64,000 nucleotides of DNA from Armatimonadota bacterium. GTDB lineage: Bacteria; Armatimonadota; Fimbriimonadia; Fimbriimonadales; Fimbriimonadaceae. The position numbers were made by a program, and so were the translations under genes. The notes beneath the pieces are model-generated. The model saw only the letters and a program-made list of their open reading frames with translations. It did not search any database and was not told the origin of the DNA. Shown in pieces: positions 1 through 8,886 of the stretch. Location of the stretch: contig JAFDWU010000002.1 of the NCBI GenBank assembly GCA_018268315.1, positions 203,636-267,635 on the forward strand. The letters are read 5' to 3'. Every line of letters starts with the position of its first letter. Position 1 is the first letter of the stretch.

Positions 1-1
1 C

Positions 2-256
2 GAGAAGTCGCCCGGCGTGCCCTACGAGCTTTCCGATATCGTGGAGAAGGCGAAGGACAAAGCGGGGCGGAAGATCATCAAGGCGACCGGCGAGCGGTTC
101 ACCCCGTTCTACACCGAGAGCTACGACCGCATCGTTCGGGACGAGGCGGAGTTAGACGAGCGCTGGCAGGCGATTCTGGACGCGCCAGTGAGTGAAGCGC
201 TATGCGAATCACCGGAGGATTACAACGAGCTTTGGGTGGTCGACGCCCCGCGCTAA
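2..256 (+). CDS. REP-associated tyrosine transposase, C-terminal part (cut by window start)
   Basis: The frame is open from base 2, so this is the 3' end of a longer gene; the internal GTG at 17 is not a real start. The translation resembles the C-terminus of Y1/IS200-like RAYT transposases: an YxLSDIVxxxK segment, then a ...ESYDRIVRDEAELDERW... block and a final PEDYNELW motif, matching the usual SYDHIVRDExEL...NPV...RPEDYPWLW pattern. The catalytic Tyr and HUH motifs would lie upstream of the window. RAYTs are single-copy domesticated transposases that act on REP hairpins. The usual NPVKAGLV block reads DAPVSEALC here, so it may be divergent. Assignment is from remembered family pattern only. 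Confidence 0.6.
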   Translation, partial: EKSPGVPYELSDIVEKAKDKAGRKIIKATGERFTPFYTESYDRIVRDEAELDERWQAILDAPVSEALCESPEDYNELWVVDAPR

Positions 257-477
257 GCGCATTGTGTTTTGCAGCCTCTATCGTAGTAACTACCTTAGAC
301 AGCGTTCATTTCAGAAGAATCTTCACCGCGAGCACCAAGCGGAAGCAAGATTTCTCCAAGACTCCGCACCCTTAAAAGACTATGGTTTGAGAGCGCGCGC
401 CACAAGGATATTCTCCAATTTAGTACAGTGAAACCAAGCATGAGCCAGTTCACAACGTTACAGGTGGGTTTCAGTAC

Positions 478-1239
478 TTGAAACTCCCATTCTTCCTTCT
501 TATCTTGCTATCTGTTCCCTGCGCTTCAAAGGCTCAAGCGAGCAGGATTCCAAAAGAGCATTTGAAAGCCCCAAGTCGCTCGGGTGATGTACAGGTCAAG
601 AGACTTCAAAAGGAACGCTTAAGGTTCCTGTCCGCAATTGCCCCCAACTTCCGGGGAGTTGTGCCGATTGTTGATGGCGTACAAGTCCTTTTTCCGTTTT
701 GCGAAAGCAATACAGCGTACGTCATTGTCGTCGATAACACCTATATTCGCCCCGTACAGCCAGCTGTCTACTGCTTTGATCACCGTGGTAGTGGGTACAC
801 ACTTCGATACAAGGCGCCGCTGAGCGAAGAGGACAACGAACATCCGAAGGAACGTTCCTTCGTGAGCGTCTTGAACTACGTTCTTTACTGTGAGAGCACT
901 TTTTTGAAACCACATCTCGGCTTAAGGTCCGCCGTGAGACGCGACCTAGCAAGGAACCAGAGGCTGGTTGAATACTGCTTTAATCATTGGAACGGGTTCC
1001 TAAGAGTTCGAAGCGTTGAAATCCCATTGCCAGAAGGCAAGGAAGAGTTCCGTTATCATGCAGATAACTACACAATCGGGGACCCGCGATGGCCGCAGCA
1101 AGAACCGAGAACATTCGGTTCTTTCGGTTTGCCCCTTAACGCGCTTGAAACACTGAAACTGACGGGAAAGCTGTACTTACCTGATCAGGTTAAGCCCCTC
1201 CTCGGACCTGCCGCTTCTGATTACCCATCAAGCGATTGA
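478..1239 (+). CDS. Secreted protein of unknown function
   Basis: I do not recognise this 253-residue protein. It begins at TTG 478 with a basic residue and a hydrophobic stretch (KLPFFLLILLSVPCASKAQA), a convincing signal peptide with an AxA-type cleavage site near residue 20. An AGGTGGG-like ribosome site lies about 12 bases upstream. The mature part holds several Cys and aromatic residues and no motif I can name. By eye the base composition is more AT-rich than the flanking genes, and it sits between a transposase 3' end and a decayed repeat of that end, which suggests acquisition or rearrangement here. The 221 bases before it (257-477) show no other gene. Confidence 0.6.
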   Translation: MKLPFFLLILLSVPCASKAQASRIPKEHLKAPSRSGDVQVKRLQKERLRFLSAIAPNFRGVVPIVDGVQVLFPFCESNTAYVIVVDNTYIRPVQPAVYCFDHRGSGYTLRYKAPLSEEDNEHPKERSFVSVLNYVLYCESTFLKPHLGLRSAVRRDLARNQRLVEYCFNHWNGFLRVRSVEIPLPEGKEEFRYHADNYTIGDPRWPQQEPRTFGSFGLPLNALETLKLTGKLYLPDQVKPLLGPAASDYPSSD

Positions 1240-1284
1240 CCAAAGGCGTTGTCTCACTTTGCAAGCGACGAGACATGTTAGTTC

Positions 1285-1329
1285 GCGGACGATTACAATG
1301 AGCTGCGGGTGGTCGACGCTCCGCGTTAA
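1285..1329 (+). pseudogene. Decayed copy of the transposase 3' end
   Basis: Reading 1285-1329 gives ADDYNELRVVDAPR followed by TAA, nearly the same as the last codons of the transposase at 214-256 (EDYNELWVVDAPR, TAA). A stop (TAG, 1279-1281) lies just upstream in this frame, so only the terminal fragment remains. The similarity covers about 45 bases and stops at the stop codon. This shows that a second copy, or a duplicated end, once lay here. Confidence 0.7.
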
Positions 1330-1342
1330 GACCTCTGTGCGG

Positions 1343-2356
1343 CTAGCGCGGCAGAGCCGCGTTCGGAAACACGTCCAGCCCGAAATCGTCCCGCTCGCCG
1401 CGAGCAAGCCGTAGCGACCCCGCGATCCCGATCATGGCCGCGTTGTCGGTGCAAAGATCAAAAGCAGGAACCGAAAACGCCAGCCCCATCCGAGCTGCCT
1501 CCGCGCCAAGCTCGGCGCGAAGCGCCTCGTTGGCGGCAACGCCCCCAACCAGCGCAATAGAAGCCGCCGAGAAGCGCTCCGCCGCCCGCGCGGTCCTCTC
1601 TACAAGCACCGAGACAATCGCCCGCTGCAAGCTCGCCGCCGCATCCGGCACGCTGATTGCAGACCCGTGGGTCTCCACCAGCCGCCGCATCGCAGTCTTG
1701 AGACCGCTGAAGCTGAAATCCAAGGTATCGCCCGAGAGCCCCTTCGGCAGCGGATAGCGCCCCGCCGAACCCGAGCGAGCCGCTTCCTGAATCGCCCTGC
1801 CCCCGGGATATCCCAACCCCAGCAGCCGAGAGCCCTTATCGAACGCCTCACCGGCGGCATCATCGATCGTATGCCCAACCTCCACGTAATCCAGCGGACC
1901 CCGAACCAGCACCAGTTCCGTGTGGCCGCCGCTCACCATCAGGGTCAGGCACGGATAGGCGGTGCGCCCGCCGCCCGCATAGACGCTGCACAAATGCCCC
2001 TCCAGATGATTCACGCCAATCAAGGGAATCCCCCAGGCGTAAGCGAGCGATTTCGCCGCCGTGACCCCGACGCTTAAAGCCCCAACCAGACCTGGTCGGT
2101 TCGTTACAGCGATAGCTCCAAACTCGCGCAGCCCGGATATGGCAAGCGCCTCTTCCAGCACCGGCAGAATCGCCTCGACATGGGCGCGAGAAGCCGCCTC
2201 CGGCACCACGCCGCCCCACTTCTCATGAAGCTCGGCTTGACTGCTCACCACGTTGGCCAGCACCCGGTCGCCAGAAAGCACCGCCACGCTGGTCTCGTCG
2301 CAGCTTGTCTCTATCGCCAGCACCGGGCGAGCAAAGAAAGTTAGGCCGGAGTCCAT
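1343..2356 (-). CDS. tsaD: tRNA N6-adenosine threonylcarbamoyltransferase TsaD
   Basis: TsaD (Kae1/YgjD family) transfers threonylcarbamoyl to A37 of ANN-decoding tRNAs, working with TsaB and TsaE, which are not in this window. The protein starts with the family hallmark VLAIETSCDETS, keeps the metal-binding histidines (SRAHVE and NHLEGH), the glycine-rich nucleotide motif around MVSGGHTELV, and the C-terminal CTDNAAMIG. Length (337 residues) is normal. I choose the ATG at 2356; an upstream GTG at 2377 would add seven residues. Either start overlaps the end of rimI, so the two are probably co-transcribed with translational coupling. Confidence 0.95.
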   Translation of the reverse strand: MDSGLTFFARPVLAIETSCDETSVAVLSGDRVLANVVSSQAELHEKWGGVVPEAASRAHVEAILPVLEEALAISGLREFGAIAVTNRPGLVGALSVGVTAAKSLAYAWGIPLIGVNHLEGHLCSVYAGGGRTAYPCLTLMVSGGHTELVLVRGPLDYVEVGHTIDDAAGEAFDKGSRLLGLGYPGGRAIQEAARSGSAGRYPLPKGLSGDTLDFSFSGLKTAMRRLVETHGSAISVPDAAASLQRAIVSVLVERTARAAERFSAASIALVGGVAANEALRAELGAEAARMGLAFSVPAFDLCTDNAAMIGIAGSLRLARGERDDFGLDVFPNAALPR

Positions 2357-2820
2357 TTCTCCAGCTCGTACAGCCACATCACAAGGGCGTCCTCTTTGTT
2401 GTCCGGGTAGTACGCCTTGCGCGTGGAGATGGTTTTGTAGCCAAGCGATTCATAAAGCGCGATCGCCGCCTTGTTTCCCGCTCGCACCTCTAGCGTCGAG
2501 CAAAGCATTCCCTTCTCCCGACTGCGGGTCAGAACTTCGATCATCAGCGCGCGGCCGACGCCATGCCCGCGCGCATCCGGCGCAACCGCGATGGTCGTGA
2601 TATGAGCCTCGTCGATGACCAGCCAAACCCCGGCGAAGCCGACGATTCTGTCTCCCGCAAAAGCAACAAGGAAGATGCCGTTCTCATGGTTGATTTCGTT
2701 CTGAAACGCCCGCTCGCTCCATGGCGAGCCATTGCTGACCTTCTCAATCTCCAGCACTCGCGGGATATGCTCTAGCTTGATAGGTTCAAAACGGATGAAC
2801 CCCAACGATTCTTTGGCCAT
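2341..2820 (-). CDS. rimI: Ribosomal-protein-alanine N-acetyltransferase RimI
   Basis: This is a GNAT-fold acetyltransferase of 159 residues. RimI acetylates the N-terminus of ribosomal protein S18 using acetyl-CoA. Visible features are the ITTIAVAPDARGHGVGRALM stretch, containing the acetyl-CoA pyrophosphate loop (xGxGxA), the LEVRAGNKAAIALYESLGY core motif and the RKAYYPDNKEDALVMW tail typical of RimI. It lies between livF (5-base gap) and tsaD (overlap); rimI next to tsa genes is a common arrangement, which supports the name over a generic GNAT. Confidence 0.92.
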   Translation of the reverse strand: MAKESLGFIRFEPIKLEHIPRVLEIEKVSNGSPWSERAFQNEINHENGIFLVAFAGDRIVGFAGVWLVIDEAHITTIAVAPDARGHGVGRALMIEVLTRSREKGMLCSTLEVRAGNKAAIALYESLGYKTISTRKAYYPDNKEDALVMWLYELEKWTPA

Positions 2821-2825
2821 CCGAG

Positions 2826-3527
2826 TTAGCCGCCTAGGTAGGCCTCTTTGACCTTCGGATTATCCAGCAGCGCCTTGCCGGTATCGGTCAGCACCACCGC
2901 GCCGGTTTCCAAGCAGTAGGCGCGGTCGGCAATTTCCAGCGCGCGGTGGGCGTTCTGCTCCACTATCAGAATCGTGGTGCCCTTATCGTGAAGGTCGCTT
3001 ACGATGCGGAAGATTTCCATTACCAAGTTCGGCGCGAGGCCCAGGCTCGGCTCATCCAGCAGCAGTAGCTCGGGGCGCGACATCAGCGCGCGCCCAATCG
3101 CCAGCATCTGCTGCTCGCCGCCGCTGAGGGTGCCCGCATTCTGCTTAATCCGTTCTCGCAGGCGCGGGAATCGGTTTAGCACCTGCTCGATGTCCTCTCC
3201 GACCTCGCCATCTTTGCGAGTAAACGCGCCCAGTTGAAGGTTTTCCAGCACCGACATATTGGTGAAAATGCGCCTTCCTTCCGGCGAATGGCTAATGCCG
3301 AGCTTCACGATTTCGTAGGCTGGGCAGCCCACGATATTCTTATCTTTGAACTTGATCGTTCCGCTTCGCGGACGGATGAGGCCGCTGATCGTGCGAAGCA
3401 ACGTACTCTTACCAGCCCCGTTGGAGCCAATAATTGCGACGATCTCGCCCTTCTCGACCCGGATCGAGACCTCTCGTAGAGCCTGGATCGCCCCATAATA
3501 AACATTGATGTCGGACAGCTCTAGCAT
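2826..3527 (-). CDS. livF: Branched-chain amino acid ABC transporter ATPase (LivF type)
   Basis: The 233-residue ATPase has Walker [10 protein letters not shown] (residues 34-42), an SPEGRRIF Q-loop-region motif, the signature LSGGEQQM and Walker [14 protein letters not shown]. The [13 protein letters not shown] and [11 protein letters not shown] stretches are specific to LivF. Its partners (LivG, LivH, LivM and the binding protein) are not adjacent: upstream is the divergent phosphorylase gene and downstream are rimI and tsaD, so livF is separated from the rest of its transporter. It probably heads the livF-rimI-tsaD transcript. Confidence 0.9.
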   Translation of the reverse strand: MLELSDINVYYGAIQALREVSIRVEKGEIVAIIGSNGAGKSTLLRTISGLIRPRSGTIKFKDKNIVGCPAYEIVKLGISHSPEGRRIFTNMSVLENLQLGAFTRKDGEVGEDIEQVLNRFPRLRERIKQNAGTLSGGEQQMLAIGRALMSRPELLLLDEPSLGLAPNLVMEIFRIVSDLHDKGTTILIVEQNAHRALEIADRAYCLETGAVVLTDTGKALLDNPKVKEAYLGG

Positions 3528-3617
3528 AGATGCTCCTGGCGTTCTACCCGAATCAGCCCAGCCTATGCGCTCGTCCCTGCTTTTGTCCCATCTTTCTCAA
3601 CGCATTCCTCAAGCCTC

Positions 3618-6188
3618 ATGAAACACCCGAAATTTAGCCGTTCGTTTGAAGTGGTCTCCGCCCTTCCAAAGCAGCTTGAGCCGTTGCGAAAGCTGGCGCA
3701 CAACTTTCGGTGGACCTGGCATTCCGAAACTCGGGACCTGATTCAGTCGATAGACAAGGACTTGTGGCGAACCACCGGCCATAACCCAATTCAGCTTCTG
3801 GCGGGAATGTCGGAAGAGAAGGTTGAGAAGCTGGTTAAGGACCCCGTGTTCCTTGCAAAGCTCGAGAGCTGCTCGAAAGATTTAGATAACTACCTCAGCG
3901 CCAAGACGTGGTTCGAAACGAACCACAAGGACATGAAGGACAAGATGTCCATCGCCTACTTCTGTGCGGAGTTTGGCGTTTCCGAATGCCTTCCCATCTA
4001 CAGCGGCGGCCTTGGCGTCCTTGCCGGCGATCATCTTAAGGCGGCAAGCGATCTTGGGCTGCCCCTAGTTGCCGTTGGGCTGCTTTACAATCGCGGTTAC
4101 TTCCGCCAGCGCCTGACGCCAGATGGCTGGCAGACCGAGGTCTATCCTCAATACGATTTCTACCAATTCCCGATCCAGCTGGTGCGCGGGCCTGATCAGC
4201 AGCCGATCCGGGTTGGCGTCGAGTTCCCGGACCGCATTGTCACCTGCCAGATTTGGCTCACCCACGTCGGCCGCATCCCGCTCTACCTGCTGGACAGCAA
4301 CGTGCTGGAGAATGCGCCGCACGACCAGAGCATCACCGACACGCTGTACGGCGGCGATGAGGAAATGCGCATCCGCCAGGAGATGATCCTGGGCATCGGC
4401 GGCCTTCGCGCCCTGCGCGCGGTTGGCATTAACCCGACGGTTTGCCACATGAACGAGGGGCACGCGGCTTTCCTATCCGTGGAGCGAATTCGGCAGACGA
4501 TGACCGAGAACCAGGTGGATTTCCGCACCGCGCGTCAGGCCATCGTTTCCGGCAACGTCTTCACCACCCACACGCCGGTTCCCGCCGGCTTCGACCTGTT
4601 CGATAAGGAACTGCTGGAGCGGTACATGGGCAAGATGGTGCAGACCATCGGCATCCCGTTTGAGGAATTCCTGAAGTTCGGGCGGATTGATAAGGACGAC
4701 GACGCCGAGAAGTTCAACATGGCGGTGCTCGCGATGGAGACCGCGAACCATGTAAATGGCGTGTCCAAGCTGCACGCGGCGGTTACCCGCGCGATGTTTG
4801 GCGCTCGCTGGCCGGATCACCCCGAAAATGAGGTGCCGATTATGGCGGTGACGAACGGCATCCACACCACCACGTGGGTCTCGCGCCGCATGGAAGACCT
4901 CTTCGATGAATATCTAGGCGACGCCTGGCGGCGCGCCCCGCAAGACCCCGCCTCCTGGGCGAAGGTCGATGCGATTCCCGACGAGGAACTGTGGGCGGTG
5001 CGAGAAGTCCAGCGCGGCGACTTCGTTCGCTATGCGCGCAAGCACTTGCAAGCAGATATGGAGCGCCGCAACATGAGCCGGGCCGATTTCAACCTGCTAG
5101 GGCAGGTTCTGGACCCGCGTGTGCTCACCATCGGCTTTGCCCGCCGCTTCGCGACCTACAAGCGAGCGACGCTGATGATGCGCGACGTTGAGCGGCTGAA
5201 GGCGCTGCTTTTCCATTCCGAACGACCCGTGCAGATTGTGATTGCCGGCAAGAGCCACCCGCGCGATGGCGGCGGCAAGGGGCTGATCAAAGAGATCATG
5301 AGCTTCATCGCCGATGGCGCCCAGGGCCGAATGGTATTCCTTGAGGATTACGACATGCAGCTTGCCCGCGCCATGGTGCAGGGCGTGGACGTGTGGTTGA
5401 ACAACCCGCGCAGGCCGATGGAAGCCAGCGGAACCAGCGGCATGAAGGTGGTGCCTAACGGCGGCCTCAACTGCTCGATCCTCGACGGCTGGTGGGATGA
5501 AGGCTACACGCCGGAAGTCGGCTGGGCAATCGGCGGCCGCGAAGATTTGGCGGACGAAGGACAGCAGGATTGGCTGGACAGCCGCGCGCTTTACGCCCTC
5601 ATCGAGAATGAGATTTCGCCGAAGTTCTATCACCGGGTGGATAACGGCTTGCCTCGGCTCTGGATCAACATGATCAAGGCGTCGATTAAGAACCTTGCGC
5701 CAGAGTTCAGCACCGGCCGCATGGTTGCGGATTACACGAACATGTCTTACGTGCCCGCAGCGAAGGCTTATCTGAACCTCACCGCCGACAGCATGGCGAA
5801 GGCGAAACACGCCTTTGCTTGGCGGCAGCGAATTCGCAAGAGCTGGTCTCAAGTGCGGGTGCTGCATGTTGAGGACACGGCGGACCTTCAGAACCGCCTT
5901 GGCGCGGAGTTCACGATTAAGGCGACCGTGCATATCGATGGCCTTGAGCCTGGTGATGTTCGCGTTGAAGCCGTATTCGGGCAGATCGGACCGAACCGCG
6001 ACATCGTTTCTGGCACGCTCGTTCCCCTACAGCACGTCAGAGCCGATGGCGGCAACCACGTGTACGAGTGCAAGATCAAGCTATGCGAGGCGGGTTACCG
6101 AGGCTACACGGTGCGAATCGTGCCGTATCACGACAGCGTGAATGTAAGCAGCGAGCTTAACCTGATTGCATGGCAGCCGACGGTTTAG
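3618..6188 (+). CDS. glgP: Alpha-glucan (glycogen/maltodextrin) phosphorylase
   Basis: It catalyses phosphorolysis of alpha-1,4-glucans to glucose-1-phosphate with pyridoxal phosphate. The 856-residue protein belongs to the thermostable/short phosphorylase group: an N-terminal DUF3417-like domain (about 1-115, with KLAHNFRWTWH) precedes the catalytic part, which has YFCAEFG, YSGGLGVLAGDH, HMNEGHAAF, and the PLP-lysine segment EASGTSGMK (Lys about 610). The start at ATG 3618 is divergent from livF with a 90-base promoter gap. Its stop overlaps the stop of the convergent vWA gene by four bases. Confidence 0.95.
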   Translation: MKHPKFSRSFEVVSALPKQLEPLRKLAHNFRWTWHSETRDLIQSIDKDLWRTTGHNPIQLLAGMSEEKVEKLVKDPVFLAKLESCSKDLDNYLSAKTWFETNHKDMKDKMSIAYFCAEFGVSECLPIYSGGLGVLAGDHLKAASDLGLPLVAVGLLYNRGYFRQRLTPDGWQTEVYPQYDFYQFPIQLVRGPDQQPIRVGVEFPDRIVTCQIWLTHVGRIPLYLLDSNVLENAPHDQSITDTLYGGDEEMRIRQEMILGIGGLRALRAVGINPTVCHMNEGHAAFLSVERIRQTMTENQVDFRTARQAIVSGNVFTTHTPVPAGFDLFDKELLERYMGKMVQTIGIPFEEFLKFGRIDKDDDAEKFNMAVLAMETANHVNGVSKLHAAVTRAMFGARWPDHPENEVPIMAVTNGIHTTTWVSRRMEDLFDEYLGDAWRRAPQDPASWAKVDAIPDEELWAVREVQRGDFVRYARKHLQADMERRNMSRADFNLLGQVLDPRVLTIGFARRFATYKRATLMMRDVERLKALLFHSERPVQIVIAGKSHPRDGGGKGLIKEIMSFIADGAQGRMVFLEDYDMQLARAMVQGVDVWLNNPRRPMEASGTSGMKVVPNGGLNCSILDGWWDEGYTPEVGWAIGGREDLADEGQQDWLDSRALYALIENEISPKFYHRVDNGLPRLWINMIKASIKNLAPEFSTGRMVADYTNMSYVPAAKAYLNLTADSMAKAKHAFAWRQRIRKSWSQVRVLHVEDTADLQNRLGAEFTIKATVHIDGLEPGDVRVEAVFGQIGPNRDIVSGTLVPLQHVRADGGNHVYECKIKLCEAGYRGYTVRIVPYHDSVNVSSELNLIAWQPTV

Positions 6189-7549
6189 GTCGTTCGCTTG
6201 CCTTGATCGAGGTTGAACACCGCGCCCATCAGGGTCTTTTCCGCCCCGGCGGCGTCCCCGCTTTGCAGCGCGCGCAGGGCCATCGTGACCTCCTGGGCTT
6301 CGGCGGTTCTGCCTTCGCCTAGCAGCAGGGCTTGGGTCTTCTGCAATTCGGAGATCGCGCCCATCGCGGTTAGCTGGCCGGTCTTCATGCCCATCATGGT
6401 TTTCTCAACCGCCTTGCTGGCCATCACAACCTGCGCCGCTTGGCGAACCCGTGGGTTCGGCTCGACTGAGTAGCGCACCTGGTCCGACGTGAATTCGGCG
6501 ATAAGGTCCATATCCACGGTTTCCGTCTTGCCGGTCACCATGTCGTCGTAGGTCAGCTTGCCCACGGCAACGCGGTAATGGCCAAGCGGGTGATTGGAGA
6601 ATTCCAGATCGACCACTTGCTCGATAGTTGAGCCGCGCTCAAGGTCGGTTAGCTGAGTGGTTTGTTCCGTTCGAAGCGTCACCCACCGGGCGGGCTTAAT
6701 TTCCAAATTCAGGTTCCTCGCGGAGGTCGTCATCAGCTTTTCAAGCTCGGTTCGGAAGACTTCGGGAATGAGGTCCGGGCGCGGGATGTAGTAGTAGTTG
6801 CCGCCGCCCTTCTTCGCCATCGAGGCGATCAGCTCTTCGTTGTAATCTGGCCCAAAGCCAAGGAAGGTGATGCTGACGCCTCGCGATTTCACATCGCTGG
6901 CAAGCTGGGTCAGGGCGTGGAAGTCTTTAATGCCCGCAGTTGGGTCGCCATCGGTAAGCAGCACGACGCGGGTCGCTCGGCCCGATTCCTGGAGCGACAT
7001 CACCTGAGCGAGCGCCATATTGATGGCTTCATACAGGTTCGTAGTGTTGCCCGGCATCAGGCGCTGGATGCCGTCCTTGATCATCTGCTTGTTCGTGACG
7101 CGCTGGGGCGGCATCAGCAAGTCGACCACCTCCTCGAACGTGACAATGCTCAGCACGTCGTCCGGCGACATCAGGTCCACCACGTGGTTGCACGCCTGCT
7201 TCACATACTCAAGCGGCTGCCCTTCCATTGAGCCTGAACGGTCGATGACCAAACAAAGGTTTAGCGGCGTTCTCGGCCCGCCACCAAGAGTAAGCGCTCC
7301 GGAACCGGCGGCGGAGATGGAAATCAGGAATTGCTCGCGCGCGGGGCCGTTTGCCATGGTCGCCTCGCGGCTTGGAATCACCTCAACGGCAAGCGCCTTG
7401 CCGCCAAACGATGGAATCGCCATCGCGCTGGTCTTGTTAGGATCCATCCCGCCCGCGCTGATCATCTGCGTCTTCAGCGGATCGTTGAAATTGGGCACGG
7501 CGCCGGTAAGCATCGTGCGGTTAGGGTCAATCTTTTGGGTTGGATCCAT
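6185..7549 (-). CDS. von Willebrand factor A domain protein with N-terminal TQ motifs
   Basis: The 454-residue protein has a vWA domain with a complete MIDAS: DRSGSM (Asp103, Ser105, Ser107), a Thr in PGNTTNLY and an Asp in LLTDGDPT. It has no signal peptide or membrane segment and is probably cytoplasmic. The first 45 residues look disordered and hold repeated short motifs: DPTQKI, DPNRTML, LKTQMI and DPNKTSAM. Two are TQxI, resembling phospho-threonine sites read by FHA domains. Two FHA-domain genes follow directly (23-base gap), so this is likely one module, perhaps controlled by a Ser/Thr kinase such as the one at 28863-30650. Function is otherwise unknown. Confidence 0.85.
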   Translation of the reverse strand: MDPTQKIDPNRTMLTGAVPNFNDPLKTQMISAGGMDPNKTSAMAIPSFGGKALAVEVIPSREATMANGPAREQFLISISAAGSGALTLGGGPRTPLNLCLVIDRSGSMEGQPLEYVKQACNHVVDLMSPDDVLSIVTFEEVVDLLMPPQRVTNKQMIKDGIQRLMPGNTTNLYEAINMALAQVMSLQESGRATRVVLLTDGDPTAGIKDFHALTQLASDVKSRGVSITFLGFGPDYNEELIASMAKKGGGNYYYIPRPDLIPEVFRTELEKLMTTSARNLNLEIKPARWVTLRTEQTTQLTDLERGSTIEQVVDLEFSNHPLGHYRVAVGKLTYDDMVTGKTETVDMDLIAEFTSDQVRYSVEPNPRVRQAAQVVMASKAVEKTMMGMKTGQLTAMGAISELQKTQALLLGEGRTAEAQEVTMALRALQSGDAAGAEKTLMGAVFNLDQGKRTT

Positions 7550-7572
7550 GGTGTGATTTCTTCTACTAAAGT

Positions 7573-8886
7573 TTAGCCGCCTTCTAGCCGGAATGTTGTC
7601 ATTCCAATCTTGAGTTGGCCGCCGGGGGCGAGCAATGCGTTTTGAACCCGCTGTCCGTTCACGAAGGTGCCGTTGGTCGAGCCGAGGTCCTGCACGGCGA
7701 CTCCGCTTGGCGCAGGCTCAAGCCGAGCGTGGCGGCGGCTAACGCCGCCATCGGAAGCGAATGGGATAACCGGTAGGTCGCGGCCAACTTCTGTTGGCGC
7801 CGCGATTGGGAAGCGATTCCCGGCAAGGGGACCGTCCGTCGCCACCAGTATCCATCCGCCGGGCTGATGAGGCGCGAATACCACCGTTGGCTGCGAAGTC
7901 GGCGCGTAAGCAACCGGCGCCATTGGTCCCTCAGGCAGATAGGGCATCGGGGCCGCGTACTGCTGAACCATCGCGGGCTGGGTCGCCGCCACCTGCTTCA
8001 TCTCAAAGATGAACGTGTTGGATCCGATGAGGAACTGCATGCCGTGCGCCAGCGGCGTTTCCTGGATTGGCTGCCCGTTCGCGATGACCTGACCCTGCAC
8101 AGCCCTCAGTACGTACTGGGCGTCGCTTAGCTTGAAGATCGAAGCGTGATGACGTTGTACGGACGGATCGCCGAAGATGGGAATCTGCGCCATTTCATCT
8201 TTACCGATGCGCGTTTCTGGCAAATCTACGGGGAAAAGCTTGCCTTCATTACGGCCCAGCACCTGCCGGACGAACGCCTTCTGGCCCATCCGCTCGATGA
8301 GAGCGATGAAGAGACCGATCGCGCCTCCGACCAGGATTGTGTAGGCCGCGCGCGAAAACATGCCCGCCTCGCCGGTCGATTGCCCACGGGCGATAAGAAT
8401 GACCGACCCCGTCATCGGGCCGATAATGTCGAACAAGGCGGCTCCCGCCAAACCGCCCAAAGCGCCGCCATAGAGACCCTGCAAGATTCGCTTCGGCTCA
8501 AAGGTTGAGATACCCACTGCAAGGCCGATCGCCGCCCCAAGCGGGGTTAGAGCAATGATGCGCAAGAAACCGGTGACTTCCCGATGAGGCGCGATCGCGC
8601 TGACGAGGGAGCCGCCAAATCCGTGACCCAGGTTCCCAAACAGCAAGCCCAGAAACGCGCCAACCCCCGCGCCACGAAGCGCTTTGGGGACGCTGCCTGA
8701 TGAGAGACCAGGATACATGCCAAGCCCGGTGCCAATGAGCCCGCTTAAAAGCGAGATGAAGATGAGTTCCCAGCGCTCCCAACCGGCATCGCCGAAGACT
8801 TTTGGCGCGGACGGCTCACAGATCGCCCAGGCGAAAAGCCCGGAGATTGCGCCGAATATCGTCCGCTTCAGAATTTCGCCCATCAT
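7573..8886 (-). CDS. Polytopic membrane protein with two C-terminal FHA domains
   Basis: Residues 1 to about 200 are a series of Gly/Ala-rich hydrophobic helices; the remaining part carries two forkhead-associated domains. The first (about 215-300) has GDPSVQRHHASI and the second (about 345-437) has GRDL...GVSRRHARL and DLGSTNGTFVNG. FHA domains bind phosphothreonine peptides, so this is probably a membrane-anchored receptor for phosphorylated partners. The first FHA departs from consensus (QRHHA, not SRRHA), and a conserved Asn is shifted; it may bind weakly. The ATG overlaps the stop of the upstream FHA gene by four bases (ATGA), showing translational coupling. Confidence 0.85.
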   Translation of the reverse strand: MMGEILKRTIFGAISGLFAWAICEPSAPKVFGDAGWERWELIFISLLSGLIGTGLGMYPGLSSGSVPKALRGAGVGAFLGLLFGNLGHGFGGSLVSAIAPHREVTGFLRIIALTPLGAAIGLAVGISTFEPKRILQGLYGGALGGLAGAALFDIIGPMTGSVILIARGQSTGEAGMFSRAAYTILVGGAIGLFIALIERMGQKAFVRQVLGRNEGKLFPVDLPETRIGKDEMAQIPIFGDPSVQRHHASIFKLSDAQYVLRAVQGQVIANGQPIQETPLAHGMQFLIGSNTFIFEMKQVAATQPAMVQQYAAPMPYLPEGPMAPVAYAPTSQPTVVFAPHQPGGWILVATDGPLAGNRFPIAAPTEVGRDLPVIPFASDGGVSRRHARLEPAPSGVAVQDLGSTNGTFVNGQRVQNALLAPGGQLKIGMTTFRLEGG

